Of a stretch of 33,212 nt of DNA, positions 1 through 8,425 are shown one piece after another. The stretch is from contig JAHEBN010000025.1 of assembly GCA_024645245.1 (NCBI GenBank), forward strand, positions 1 to 33,212, given 5' to 3'. Source of the DNA: Jiulongibacter sp. (GTDB lineage: Bacteria; Bacteroidota; Bacteroidia; Cytophagales; Spirosomataceae). Both the position numbers and the translations under genes were made by a program. Under the pieces are notes generated by a model. It did not search any database and was not told where the DNA came from. It saw only the letters and a program-made list of their open reading frames with translations. Each line of letters starts with the position of its first letter. The stretch's first letter is position 1.

Positions 1-594
1 GCCTGCTGCTTGAAATGGATCGTTACCCTGATAGTTAGAAACCGGTACACCATCTACCACAAAAAGAGGTTGGTTATTACCAGCCAATGAGTTGTTTCCT
101 CTAATAAGGATGTTTGAAGAGCCACCCATTGTTTGGTTTTGACGGATTTGAAGGCCGGCAACTTTACCTGATAATGAGTTAACAAAGTTTTGAGATTTTA
201 CTGTGGTTATGGCATCGCCGCCGATTTCCTGAACAGCATACCCCAAAGATTTTTTCTCGCGACTTACACCTAAGGCAGTAACAACAACTTCAGAAAGTTG
301 GTTAGCATCAGAAGTTAAAGACACATTAATTACATTTGAATTGCCAACAACCAGAGATTGGCTATTCATACCAACAAAAGAGTAAACTAAAGTAGCACCT
401 TTTGTTACTTCAATTTTGTACATACCACTAGCGTCTGTAGTTGTACCACGAGTAGTTCCCTGAATTGTGACAGAAACTCCAGGGAGTTCTAATCCATCCT
501 CAGAAGACGACACTTTCCCCGAAACTTCCATTGATTGGGCATAAGTGAAGATACTCAAGCCAACCATTAGCATGGTTAAGAAAAATTTCTTCAT
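1..594 (-). CDS. SusC/RagA-family TonB-dependent receptor, N-terminal part (runs off the left edge)
   Basis: The frame is open from an ATG at 594 to base 1 and gives the first 198 residues. A signal peptide (MKKFFLTMLMVGLSIFTYAQ) is followed by a carboxypeptidase-regulatory-like beta domain (about residues 22-100, with GVSVTIQGTTRGTTTDASG). Next comes the linker LSEVVVTALGVSREKKSLGY and the start of the plug domain (LSGKVAGLQIRQ, SNILIRGNNSL, PLFVVDGVPV). This order is diagnostic of SusC-like outer-membrane receptors, which import glycans or peptides with TonB energy and a SusD lipoprotein partner. The partner, if present, lies outside the window. Family members are usually about 1000 residues, so roughly four fifths is missing. 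The substrate cannot be told from this part. Identification as SusC-like is near certain. Confidence 0.95.
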   Translation of the reverse strand, partial: MKKFFLTMLMVGLSIFTYAQSMEVSGKVSSSEDGLELPGVSVTIQGTTRGTTTDASGMYKIEVTKGATLVYSFVGMNSQSLVVGNSNVINVSLTSDANQLSEVVVTALGVSREKKSLGYAVQEIGGDAITTVKSQNFVNSLSGKVAGLQIRQNQTMGGSSNILIRGNNSLAGNNQPLFVVDGVPVSNYQGNDPFQAAG

Positions 595-1010
595 ACAGTT
601 TGTTTTTAAGGTTTTTAATTGTTTTTGAAGCCACAAGATATTAACCTTTTTGTAATTGAAGTTAAAAGTTTGTTAAAAAAATCCTAGAAAACACGGAATA
701 GTTATATGTTTTATGAAAAAAACAAAATGTATGCATGCATAACACTTCTATCTTTGAATTAAACATGGGTGTTTTCCGGATGGTGTCAAAACGACATTTG
801 TAGAATATCAGACTGATTATAATTTGAGCGGATAACCAGAATAGCAAGTTTTAATTTGAGCAATATATTTTTGAACCATTTATAATTTGGCAGATTTGTC
901 AAAATGCATTTGGTTTCAAAAATTGAAGGATTTTTAAAAAGATATATTAATTCAAGAAAAAATTTAAAATTACGGTTATTGGGATGATAAGGGATTCTAA
1001 ATGGCTGTAT
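595..1010. other. 416-bp AT-rich intergenic region upstream of the SusC-like gene
   Basis: No gene is supported here. A 61-codon frame on the minus strand (662-847) lacks any recognisable protein character. The region should contain the promoter of the SusC-like gene on the minus strand, but I found no full TTG-N17-23-TANNTTTG match there. It does hold three phased direct repeats (listed separately) and a lone plus-strand TATCTTTG at 749-756 that points toward no plus-strand gene. Confidence 0.7.
817..891. repeat. three short direct repeats, about 31 bp apart
   Basis: TTATAATTTGAGC at 817-829, TTTTAATTTGAGC at 849-861 and TTATAATTTGGC at 880-891 share the core TAATTTG(A)GC. The starts are 32 and 31 bp apart, close to three helical turns, so the copies would lie on one face of the DNA. 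They sit 220-300 bp upstream of the SusC-like gene. They may be a regulator array, but AT-rich chance similarity is possible. Confidence 0.4.
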
Positions 1011-1799
1011 TTATTTAGGGGCTTGTTTTATTATTATTTTATTTAGAAGACCGGGTAAAAACCTTTTCAAATAAATACCAAGTACTTCCTTTCCTCCTAT
1101 ATAGACTTCTGGTTTATTTTTATCTAACGCTTTATATATACGCTTGGCACACTCCTCTACCGGCATACCAGAGTGTTGATTTGAGTCCATTTGACCGTGC
1201 TTGTTGCCATCTGCGGCAAGGGCATTTATGGAAATGTCTGTTTTTATATATCCCGGACAAATAATATTTACGCCAATGTTATAATTTATTACTTCCGCTC
1301 TAAGTGAATCAAAAAAACCATGAAGTGCGTGTTTGGCTGCGGCGTATCCAGATCTGGCCGGTGTGGCCACTTTGCCTGCAACACTACTTGTTACGGCGAT
1401 TTGTCCGCTTTTTTGATTTATCATAATAGGCAAGACACATTTAGTAAGGGCTATTACACTAAGTAAATCTAACCTGATTAATCTTTCATATACACTAAAA
1501 TCTGTATCAATGACTAATCCTCTTTGTGAAATACCCGCATTGTTAAAAAGAATGTCAATCTGTCCGAAATGATTCAAAACTTTTGTGGTTGCAGCTTGGA
1601 AGTTTTCAATTGCCTCCATATCCATTGGTAAAACAAGGACATCTTTATCTGAAAGTCCGGTTAAAGTTTTAACTCTCTGAAGCTCAAATTCTCTTCTAGC
1701 ACTTAATACCAATCTCGACCCGTTTTTGGCAAACTCCAATGCTGTAGCTTCACCAATACCGGATGAGGCACCTGTAATCCAAACAACTTTATCCTTCAT
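1011..1799 (-). CDS. short-chain dehydrogenase/reductase (SDR), classical type
   Basis: This 262-residue protein is a classical NAD(P)-dependent SDR. The cofactor motif TGASSGIG lies at residues 9-16, NNAG at 86-89, the catalytic serine in VTSSVAG near 139, and the YxxxK pair at Y152/K156, followed by the CPG loop at 181-183. A basic residue pair after the second beta strand (SARRE) suggests a preference for NADP(H). The C-terminus carries a hydrophobic/basic tail (LKRFLPGLLNKIIIKQ), as in SDRs that associate with membranes and act on lipids or steroids; that assignment is tentative. The gene starts at an ATG and is separated from upstream secA by a strong terminator, so it should have its own expression signal or depend on readthrough. 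The substrate is unknown. Confidence 0.93.
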   Translation of the reverse strand: MKDKVVWITGASSGIGEATALEFAKNGSRLVLSARREFELQRVKTLTGLSDKDVLVLPMDMEAIENFQAATTKVLNHFGQIDILFNNAGISQRGLVIDTDFSVYERLIRLDLLSVIALTKCVLPIMINQKSGQIAVTSSVAGKVATPARSGYAAAKHALHGFFDSLRAEVINYNIGVNIICPGYIKTDISINALAADGNKHGQMDSNQHSGMPVEECAKRIYKALDKNKPEVYIGGKEVLGIYLKRFLPGLLNKIIIKQAPK

Positions 1800-1820
1800 T
1801 TTTAAGAATTATGAATTTTA

Positions 1821-1851
1821 TAAAAAAAATGCCCCGGTTAAAGGGGCATTT
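1821..1851 (-). terminator. intrinsic terminator of secA
   Basis: A 9-bp perfect stem (AAATGCCCC at 1827-1835 pairing with GGGGCATTT at 1843-1851) has a 7-nt loop. On the minus strand it is followed by an uninterrupted run of eight U residues, just after the secA stop codon. It ends leftward transcription before the SDR gene. Confidence 0.92.
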
Positions 1852-1862
1852 TAAATTATATT

Positions 1863-4800
1863 TTAGTCAACAAGTACGGCATTTCCTGCTACAACATCAT
1901 CTTCTACGAATTTGAATTTTACGTCGCGTTTTATAGAACCATCTTTGTACTGAACGCTTACCCGATCGTTTCGATTGGCTACTTTTTGTGATTTGGCAGG
2001 CTGAAGCATTTGTTTACCTCCTTCCGAATCGCCATCCGATCTATTTGTTTGTAATTTTGGCTTATCGTCTTTTTTGGGAACAACTTGCTGGAATCTTAAT
2101 TCTGAAATCGTGGCTTTCATTAAGAACCCGATCATTTCGGAATTTACTTTATTCAGGAAGTTTTGGAAAAGCTCTACGGCTTCAAATTTATAAATGAGCA
2201 ATGGGTCTTTTTGTTCGTAAGAAGCATTTTGTACCGATTGTTTCAAGTCATCCATATCTCGTAAATGCTCTTTCCATTCCTGGTCAATAACACTTAAGGA
2301 CATGTTTTTTTCCATTTCACTGATCAACTCTCTACCGTTGGTATAAATTGTTTTATGAAGATCGGCATATATGGCCATATTGTGCACGCCATCACTTACA
2401 ATTGTAAGGAAGAGTTCATTTGGTAAAATGCCCCGGTCATTTGCTAATTTTTTAAGGACGTTTACTGTATTCTCCTGAATTGCCTGGTTTTTGGCCTTAT
2501 AATGCAATTCAGCTTTTTGATAATAATCATGAATCAGGGATGAGCCTCCTTTACCATATTGTTCTCGGGTGATATCTGGTTTGAAACCAAGTTTCTGGAT
2601 TGATCTTAACTCAAACTCATCGTAATTGCCATTGGTATTGGTCAGAATATCGTTGCAGGTATCGAATAAGATATTAGCAATGTCAAGAGACAACCTATCT
2701 CCGAAAAGTGCATTTTTTCTTCTTTTGTATATAGTGTCACGCTGAACGTTCATGACGTCATCGTATTCGATCAAACGTTTTCTGATTCCAAAATTGTTTT
2801 CTTCCACTTTTCGCTGAGCCCGCTCGATGGAGTTGGTGATCATAGAATGCTGGATTACTTCACCTTCTTCCATTCCCAGCTTATCCATCATTTTTGCGGT
2901 ACGATCTGAGAAAAACAGACGCATCAGGTTATCTTCCAGACTGACAAAAAACTGGGAACTACCCGGATCACCCTGTCTACCCGCCCGACCCCGAAGCTGA
3001 CGGTCAACCCTGCGGGATTCGTGTCTTTCGGTACCTACTATGGCAAGTCCACCTGCTCCACGGCTCTCGGGTGTTAATTTTATATCTGTTCCACGACCTG
3101 CCATGTTGGTTGCTATAGTAACCGTTCCAGGTTTTCCGGCTTCAGCAACGATTTCGGCTTCTTTGGCATGTTGCTTGGCATTTAATACCTGATGAGGGAT
3201 TTTACGTAGTGTCAACATCCGACTTAATATTTCTGAATTTTCTACAGATGTTGTACCTACCAATATCGGACGGCCCTTTAGTACCAGTTCGTTGATTTCA
3301 TCAACAAGGGCATTGTATTTTTCTCTTACCGTTTTATATACCTTGTCTTCCATATCGGCACGAACCACAGGTTTATTGGTAGGTATAGAAATTACATCCA
3401 ATTTGTATATTTTCCAGAATTCACCTGCTTCGGTTTCGGCTGTTCCTGTCATACCAGCCAGCTTGTGGTACATCCGGAAATAGTTTTGTAAAGTAATAGT
3501 GGCGTATGTCTGAGTTGAATCTTCGACTTTTACGTTTTCTTTTGCTTCAACCGCCTGGTGTAAACCATCGGACCAACGACGACCATCCATTATACGGCCG
3601 GTTTGCTCGTCAACGATTTTTACTTTTCCGTCCATAATTACATATTCCACATCTTTTTCGAATAAGGAATATGCCTTTAATAATTGGTTTACCGCATGAA
3701 TACGCTCCGCTTTGGTGGCGTAATCACGAATCAATTCATCTTTTTTAAGGATTTTATCTTTTTCTTCCAGATCACCCTTGTCGATTTGATCGATTTTTAT
3801 GCTCAAATCAGGAAGTACGAAAAACTCCGGATCTTCATCATGTCCTGTCAGGTAGTCAATGCCTTTGTCGGTTAATTCAATGGTATTGTTTTTTTCTTCG
3901 ATTGTGAAAAACAGAGGCTCATCAGCCTGGGGCATTAATTTGTTGTTTTCTGCCAGATAGATAGCTTCTGTATCCAACAAAACTTTTTTCATTCCGCTTT
4001 CGGAAAGGAATTTGATGAGCGGTTTACTTTTTGGCAAACCTCTGTGTGCCCGGAATAAGGCCAGACCGCCTTCTTTCTTGTCACCGGCAGCAATCAATTT
4101 TTTGGCTTCATTCAAAAAGCCGTTGACAAGGCTTTTCTGTGCTTCTACTACCTGTGCTATTCTGGGTTTTAAAGAATTAAACAATTCTTCGTCCCCTTTT
4201 TTGGCCATTGGGCCAGATATAATTAAAGGAGTACGGGCATCATCTATTAAGACGGAGTCAACTTCATCTACCATTGCGTAATGATGCTTGCGTTGAACCA
4301 ACTCGCTTGGATCGCTTACCATGTTGTCACGCAGGTAATCAAAACCAAATTCATTATTGGTACCGTAACATATACCTGAATTATAGGCGGCTCTACGAGC
4401 TGCTGAACTCGGTTGGTACTTATCTATGCAATCGCAGGTAATGCCGTGAAATTCGAATATTGGACCCATCCACTCGGAGTCACGACGTGCCAGGTAGTCA
4501 TTTACCGTTACTATATGAACTCCTTTGCCAGCTAATGCATTCAGGAATGCAGGTAATGTAGCTACTAAAGTTTTTCCTTCCCCCGTTTGCATTTCGGCGA
4601 TATTACCTTTGTGCAATGCAGCCCCGCCGATGATCTGAACATCGTAATGCAGCATATCCCATTTTAATAAGGTGCCTGCGGCTTCCCATTCGTTTTTCCA
4701 AATTGCTTTATCGCCATTTATTACAATGTGGGATTTTTTCATAGCCAATTCTCTATCGAGATGTGAGGCCGTAACTTCGAGTGAATCATTTTCTTTAAAC

Positions 4801-5174
4801 CTATGAGCGGTTTCTTTTACGATTGCAAAAGCAGTAGGTAATATTTTTAACAATACCTCTTCGAGTACCTCATTGTGCTTTTCATCGAGTTCGTCTATTT
4901 TCTTGAAAATTGCTTCTTTATCATCGATTTCCAAATCCGGATTATCTTCGATTTGTTTTTTAAGAGCAAGTATTTCGTCATCAATTGATTTGGTTGCACT
5001 TTTAATTTCAGCCCTGAGTTCATCGGTTTTTGCTCTGAACTCATCATTTGATAAGGACAACAATTTGGCGTATTCCTCATTGGTACTTTTTACAAAAGGG
5101 CTAAGGCTTTTCACATCCCGATCTGATTTGGTTCCGAAAACCTTGGAAATGCCTTTGGTTATAAAATCTAACAT
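1863..5174 (-). CDS. secA: preprotein translocase ATPase SecA
   Basis: SecA is the cytosolic motor that pushes unfolded preproteins through SecYEG. The 1103-residue length fits Bacteroidota SecA, which is longer than the E. coli protein (about 900). Visible motifs are MQTGEGKT (Walker A, residues 195-202), DEVD at 303-306 with the following DDARTPLIISGP, TGTAETEAGEF, and the C-terminal helicase motif GRAGRQGDPGSSQFF. The N-terminal region near residues 60-105 is a charged coiled-coil-like stretch. The C-terminus lacks the CxCxSGxxxxxCC zinc-binding segment; in its place lies NRND followed by a basic, Cys-free tail, probably the same position degenerated. The gene has a good promoter upstream and a terminator downstream, so it is likely transcribed alone. 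Confidence 0.99.
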   Translation of the reverse strand: MLDFITKGISKVFGTKSDRDVKSLSPFVKSTNEEYAKLLSLSNDEFRAKTDELRAEIKSATKSIDDEILALKKQIEDNPDLEIDDKEAIFKKIDELDEKHNEVLEEVLLKILPTAFAIVKETAHRFKENDSLEVTASHLDRELAMKKSHIVINGDKAIWKNEWEAAGTLLKWDMLHYDVQIIGGAALHKGNIAEMQTGEGKTLVATLPAFLNALAGKGVHIVTVNDYLARRDSEWMGPIFEFHGITCDCIDKYQPSSAARRAAYNSGICYGTNNEFGFDYLRDNMVSDPSELVQRKHHYAMVDEVDSVLIDDARTPLIISGPMAKKGDEELFNSLKPRIAQVVEAQKSLVNGFLNEAKKLIAAGDKKEGGLALFRAHRGLPKSKPLIKFLSESGMKKVLLDTEAIYLAENNKLMPQADEPLFFTIEEKNNTIELTDKGIDYLTGHDEDPEFFVLPDLSIKIDQIDKGDLEEKDKILKKDELIRDYATKAERIHAVNQLLKAYSLFEKDVEYVIMDGKVKIVDEQTGRIMDGRRWSDGLHQAVEAKENVKVEDSTQTYATITLQNYFRMYHKLAGMTGTAETEAGEFWKIYKLDVISIPTNKPVVRADMEDKVYKTVREKYNALVDEINELVLKGRPILVGTTSVENSEILSRMLTLRKIPHQVLNAKQHAKEAEIVAEAGKPGTVTIATNMAGRGTDIKLTPESRGAGGLAIVGTERHESRRVDRQLRGRAGRQGDPGSSQFFVSLEDNLMRLFFSDRTAKMMDKLGMEEGEVIQHSMITNSIERAQRKVEENNFGIRKRLIEYDDVMNVQRDTIYKRRKNALFGDRLSLDIANILFDTCNDILTNTNGNYDEFELRSIQKLGFKPDITREQYGKGGSSLIHDYYQKAELHYKAKNQAIQENTVNVLKKLANDRGILPNELFLTIVSDGVHNMAIYADLHKTIYTNGRELISEMEKNMSLSVIDQEWKEHLRDMDDLKQSVQNASYEQKDPLLIYKFEAVELFQNFLNKVNSEMIGFLMKATISELRFQQVVPKKDDKPKLQTNRSDGDSEGGKQMLQPAKSQKVANRNDRVSVQYKDGSIKRDVKFKFVEDDVVAGNAVLVD

Positions 5175-5214
5175 TATATGGTCTTTATACTTTAATATTC
5201 TAATAAAACGATCG

Positions 5215-5247
5215 CAAATTTACTTAAATCCTGAAGTTTATCATCAA
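5215..5247 (-). promoter_or_regulatory. candidate secA promoter (TTG-N22-TAAATTTG)
   Basis: On the minus strand a -33 TTG (5245-5247) is followed after 22 bases by TAAATTTG (5215-5222). This fits the Bacteroidota consensus TTG-N17-23-TANNTTTG. The predicted start of transcription is near 5210, giving a leader of roughly 35 bases before the secA ATG. Confidence 0.65.
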
Positions 5248-5342
5248 TAATAATGCTCAGTTGAATATTTTAAGGTTAAATGGTCAAAATGGCAGTATGC
5301 GGACATTTAAGATAAAATTTCGCTTAAATTAGGTTTAAAAAC

Positions 5343-5924
5343 CTATTTAAATGATAAAATAATTGTTTTTCCTGTCAGTTTTTCCAGCATAGGCTTGAGA
5401 ATAAGCGAAGCATTTTTTTTAGATGTTTCTAAAATTCCGGAAGAAATAGCTGTTTCACGAAGCTTGACTTCGGCCGATTTAAATGCTTCTTCAAAAAGAA
5501 GAGCCTCATTCATAAAAGCATACTGAGAATCGTATATCCTGGATTTGGAATGATCAATGCTGTATTGGCAAAGCTCGGGATCGGGTAAAATAATTCTTAT
5601 TTTTTTTTCATCAATCAGTATGTCGCTATCCTTTATTTGAGTTAAATCTATACATCCTTTTGCTTCGCCATATACAATTAGCAAAGCTTTAGGGTCGGGT
5701 AACAAATCTATTTCTAATTTTTGCTCAACTATATCCTTAAACGTGTAAGAAGCCAATTCCAGTTTTCCCAGGGTTTTAATATTTTGAAGAACTATATCGT
5801 GTGTGGTTTCCATTTTGGACACACCAAATAAATTACCGATGCTATTTTTGGTTTTTTCCCAAATAAAAATTGCTGCAATAAGCAAGAGAAAGAATGGTAG
5901 GTAACGAAAAATGATTTTTATCAT
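5343..5924 (-). CDS. DUF4230 family protein, membrane anchored
   Basis: A single N-terminal membrane segment (about residues 5-22, IIFRYLPFFLLLIAAIFIWE) is followed by a soluble domain. The pattern LGKLELASYTFKDIVE ... LIVYGEAKGCIDLTQIKD ... IRIILPDPEL is characteristic of the DUF4230 family, whose function is not known. The soluble part probably faces the periplasm. I place the start at the ATG at 5924 (193 residues); the frame is open one codon further to a TTG, which I think is not used. The coding strand has a run of nine A at about 5600-5608. The gene lies upstream of secA on the same strand, but secA has its own promoter. Confidence 0.8.
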   Translation of the reverse strand: MIKIIFRYLPFFLLLIAAIFIWEKTKNSIGNLFGVSKMETTHDIVLQNIKTLGKLELASYTFKDIVEQKLEIDLLPDPKALLIVYGEAKGCIDLTQIKDSDILIDEKKIRIILPDPELCQYSIDHSKSRIYDSQYAFMNEALLFEEAFKSAEVKLRETAISSGILETSKKNASLILKPMLEKLTGKTIILSFK

Positions 5925-6080
5925 CAATTAATAATTTTCCTTGTGTTAATTTTGCGAAAAATATGTAATTTAATTAACTGTAAAGGGTATCCGTTAATTT
6001 TAAAACCATAACATATTTTAATGGAAATTAATTTACCAAGCTTTTCGTTATCAAATTAACCTAATTCAGATTTATTTAAT

Positions 6081-6926
6081 ATGGAACTGTTACCAATAGA
6101 TAGACGAACAGGACTTACCAGGGAAGAATTTATTGAAAATTACCTGAAGCCTAAAAGACCGGTAATTTTTACTGATTTAGTAAAAGACTGGCCTGCTGCT
6201 CAGAAATGGTCTTTTGAGTGGTTAAGAGAAAATCATGGAGAAATAGAGGTGCCTTTAATTGATAAGAATTATCACGATCCCAAAAAGTATTTTCAAATAG
6301 CCAAAACAATGAAGTTTGGCGACTATTTATCTCTTATTGAGAAAAACGAACCATTAGATTTAAGGATATTTTTATTTGATATTTTTAAAAAAGTACCAGA
6401 GCTGGCGAATGATATTATTTTCCCGGATATCATGGACGGTTTTATTAAGACATATAAGTTTGTGTTTTTTGGTGGAAAAGATTCGGTTACCAGTTTGCAT
6501 TACGATATGGATTGCAGCAATGTATTTTTAACGCAATTTCAGACCCGTAAAAAAATAATCTTGTTTTCGCCGGAAGAAAGCGTTAAGCTTTACAAGCATC
6601 CTTACACGGTAATGAGTCATTTTGATCCTGAAAACCCCGATTACGATAAATATCCTGCAGCGAAAAATTTGAAGGGATACGAAGGGGTATTTAGCCATGG
6701 CGAAACCGCATTTATTCCATCGCTTTGGTGGCACCATATACGTTATGTGGACGGTGGATTTAGTCTCGCATTACGTGCTAATGATTCTGTGTTTACGTTT
6801 GTACGTGGTGGTTACCAGTTGGCTCGTCACCAGATTGTTGACCGGGGAATGACCAAGTTACTTGGAGAAAAATGGAAAAACTGGAAAGAAACCAAAGCCG
6901 CTGAAAGGGCGTTAGAAACAATTTGA
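6081..6926 (+). CDS. JmjC/cupin-8-like Fe(II)/2-oxoglutarate-dependent oxygenase
   Basis: The 281-residue protein has the layout of bacterial cupin-8/JmjC proteins related to FIH. The start LTREEFIENYLKPKRPVIFTDLVKDWPA is typical of the N-terminal part. The metal motif HxD is H140-Y-D142, a distal histidine lies in LWWHHIRYVDGG (H218/H219), and a lysine pair (K157/K158 in RKKIILFSP) is well placed to bind 2-oxoglutarate. Such enzymes hydroxylate side chains of proteins or tRNA-modifying bases; the target here is unknown. The protein has no signal peptide and should be cytosolic. It is transcribed away from the DUF4230 gene and ends in a hairpin terminator that touches the next gene. A TAATTTTG box at 5947-5954 is a weak promoter candidate without a -33 element. 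Confidence 0.88.
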   Translation: MELLPIDRRTGLTREEFIENYLKPKRPVIFTDLVKDWPAAQKWSFEWLRENHGEIEVPLIDKNYHDPKKYFQIAKTMKFGDYLSLIEKNEPLDLRIFLFDIFKKVPELANDIIFPDIMDGFIKTYKFVFFGGKDSVTSLHYDMDCSNVFLTQFQTRKKIILFSPEESVKLYKHPYTVMSHFDPENPDYDKYPAAKNLKGYEGVFSHGETAFIPSLWWHHIRYVDGGFSLALRANDSVFTFVRGGYQLARHQIVDRGMTKLLGEKWKNWKETKAAERALETI

Positions 6927-6945
6927 AATTTTAATTCTTATATTT

Positions 6946-6987
6946 AAAGGGTAGTTGAATGAATATAATTCGGCTACCCTTTTTTTA
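6946..6987 (+). terminator. intrinsic terminator ending at the start codon of the next gene
   Basis: GGGTAG (6949-6954) pairs with CTACCC (6974-6979), extended by G-U and G-C pairs inward and A-U pairs outward. It is followed by a run of U up to the ATG at 6987. The element terminates the oxygenase transcript, and on any readthrough RNA it would fold the whole leader of the following gene. Confidence 0.82.
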
Positions 6988-7871
6988 TGAATAGAAGAAC
7001 CATTCTAAAGGCCGGAATTGCCTCTTTTGCAGGTATGTATAATTTGGATTTTAAAAGGCCAAATAAGAAATATTGCTTCAATACACTATCGTGCCCCGAC
7101 TGGACTTGGGAAGAAATTATATTAAATGCCCAAAAAATGGGTTTCTCGGCGGTGGAGGTTCGGGGAATCGGTGCTGAAATTGATTTGAGGAAGTGTCAGG
7201 CTTTTTCGCCTGCAAATATTTTATCTTCTAAAAAAATCGCCGGGGAAAATGGAATTAAGATACTTAATCTCAATAGCTCCGCACATTTACACGAAACAGA
7301 AATTGTGGCAAAGAATAAAAATCTGGATGAGGTAAAAGCCTATATTGACTTGGCGGTGCAATTGGGTAGTGATTTTGTTCGTGTTTTTCCTGAAAAATTT
7401 GTTTTTGAAAATGAAAAGCAAAAATCCATTGATCTGTTAATTGAAAACCTGGGATTGCTCACGCAATATGCGAATGGAAGTGGAGTGAAAGTGCTTCTGG
7501 ACGCACATGGAGACCTGGTTTGGTCGGCTGATATTCAATATATTATGGAAAATTCGGATCGGGATAATTCAGGCGTAATCTGGGATTATTTTAATATGCA
7601 TTTAAAAACTGGAGAAACTCCTGAGAAAATGCATTCCACACTTAAAGATTACATCAAAATAATTCAGATTAAAGATGGGTTCTTTTTGCCTGACAAAAAA
7701 TATGAATACTGCCTCACAGGAAAAGGGGAGGTGCCTATCAGCAAAATTCTGGAGTTGGCTAAAAAGGATAAATTTGCCGGCTATATCAGTTTTGAATGGG
7801 AAAAACGCTGGCACCCTGAATTACCAAATCCGGAAATTGCCTTGCCTCAATTTATGAAATTTATGAGTTGA
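6987..7871 (+). CDS. sugar phosphate isomerase/epimerase-type TIM-barrel protein with Tat-like signal
   Basis: The 294-residue protein belongs to the xylose isomerase-like TIM-barrel superfamily (AP endonuclease 2 fold). Its start MNRRTILKAGIASFAG carries a twin-arginine motif with a short hydrophobic stretch, so export by Tat is likely. Barrel signatures include GFSAVEVRG (53-60), GSDFVRVFP (127-135), VKVLLDAHGD (168-176, candidate ligands D172/H174), WDYFNMH (199-205), IQIKDG (226-231) and GYISFEWE (265-272, candidate ligand E270). The usual Glu of strand 5 appears replaced by Asp, so metal binding needs checking. The ATG at 6987 lies directly after a terminator U-run; the next in-frame ATG (residue 17) would lose the signal. 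The 3' end overlaps the convergent LytTR gene by 11 bp. Confidence 0.8.
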   Translation: MNRRTILKAGIASFAGMYNLDFKRPNKKYCFNTLSCPDWTWEEIILNAQKMGFSAVEVRGIGAEIDLRKCQAFSPANILSSKKIAGENGIKILNLNSSAHLHETEIVAKNKNLDEVKAYIDLAVQLGSDFVRVFPEKFVFENEKQKSIDLLIENLGLLTQYANGSGVKVLLDAHGDLVWSADIQYIMENSDRDNSGVIWDYFNMHLKTGETPEKMHSTLKDYIKIIQIKDGFFLPDKKYEYCLTGKGEVPISKILELAKKDKFAGYISFEWEKRWHPELPNPEIALPQFMKFMS

Positions 7872-8247
7872 TTTCCTGATCAACAACCGGACGTATATTA
7901 TACATGTTTTTAAAAACCGTTTTAAAGCTTTTGTTTTTTCTTCTGGAGACTAGAAAGCTTTTATCTCTGAAAAAAATCATCTTATCTGTCAAAGAAAATT
8001 CCTGAGTGAAAAACAGATCTACATTGATGATGTACTTCCGGTTTATGCGGATAAAATTTGGCTTGGTGATTAGTCTTTCACCCAGTTTAGCAAGGGATGT
8101 TGAAACAAAGACCTTTTCCCCGCTTCTAAAAAAAATGTGGGTATATGAACCCTGTGCCTCCATTAAAGCAATATCTTCAAAATCGGCAATTTTCCAACTT
8201 CCTATGTGAATTGAACGCGATTGTTCTAATTCTTTTATTTTTTTCAT
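7861..8247 (-). CDS. stand-alone LytTR DNA-binding protein
   Basis: Almost the whole 128-residue protein is one LytTR domain (about residues 13-110). The pattern IALMEAQGSYTHIFFRSGEKVFVSTSL, followed by FIRINRKYIINVD, is the usual LytTR strand pattern; the latter segment recognises DNA. There is no receiver domain, so control must come from the gene's expression level or from a partner. Its tail is convergent with, and overlaps by 11 bp, the TIM-barrel gene. It lies downstream of the two-component operon on the same strand, 178 bp away, with its own possible -7 box. Targets are unknown. Confidence 0.88.
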   Translation of the reverse strand: MKKIKELEQSRSIHIGSWKIADFEDIALMEAQGSYTHIFFRSGEKVFVSTSLAKLGERLITKPNFIRINRKYIINVDLFFTQEFSLTDKMIFFRDKSFLVSRRKNKSFKTVFKNMYNIRPVVDQEINS

Positions 8248-8298
8248 TTTCGTATAAAATGGATAAAGCTTGATGGCTTCTTCTCAGAAAAAACCGAT

Positions 8299-8306
8299 CA
8301 AATTTA
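8299..8306 (-). promoter_or_regulatory. possible -7 box (TAAATTTG) for the LytTR gene
   Basis: A perfect TANNTTTG match on the minus strand lies about 50 bp upstream of the LytTR start, but no TTG lies at the proper -33 distance. It may depend on an activator. Support is weak. Confidence 0.35.
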
Positions 8307-8425
8307 CATGAAATACGAAAATTTAAATGCGTTGTAAACTTATTTTTTACGAACGGTATTTGGTTTTGAATTGGCTTATTTAATGAATGTGTAGAATTAA
8401 AATGCAAGACTGTAATAAGCGAATA

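Noticed and set aside
749-756. Perfect TATCTTTG -7 box on the plus strand
   Set aside because: No TTG at the right distance, and no plus-strand gene or clear RNA structure follows for 5 kb; likely chance.
662-847. 61-codon minus-strand frame in the SusC leader region
   Set aside because: Low-complexity, Phe/Ile-rich translation without a family resemblance; typical of AT-rich intergenic DNA.
5330-5345. TAGGTTT/AAACCTA hairpin at the DUF4230 stop codon as a terminator
   Set aside because: The loop would be only two bases and the following U-run is poor; support is insufficient.
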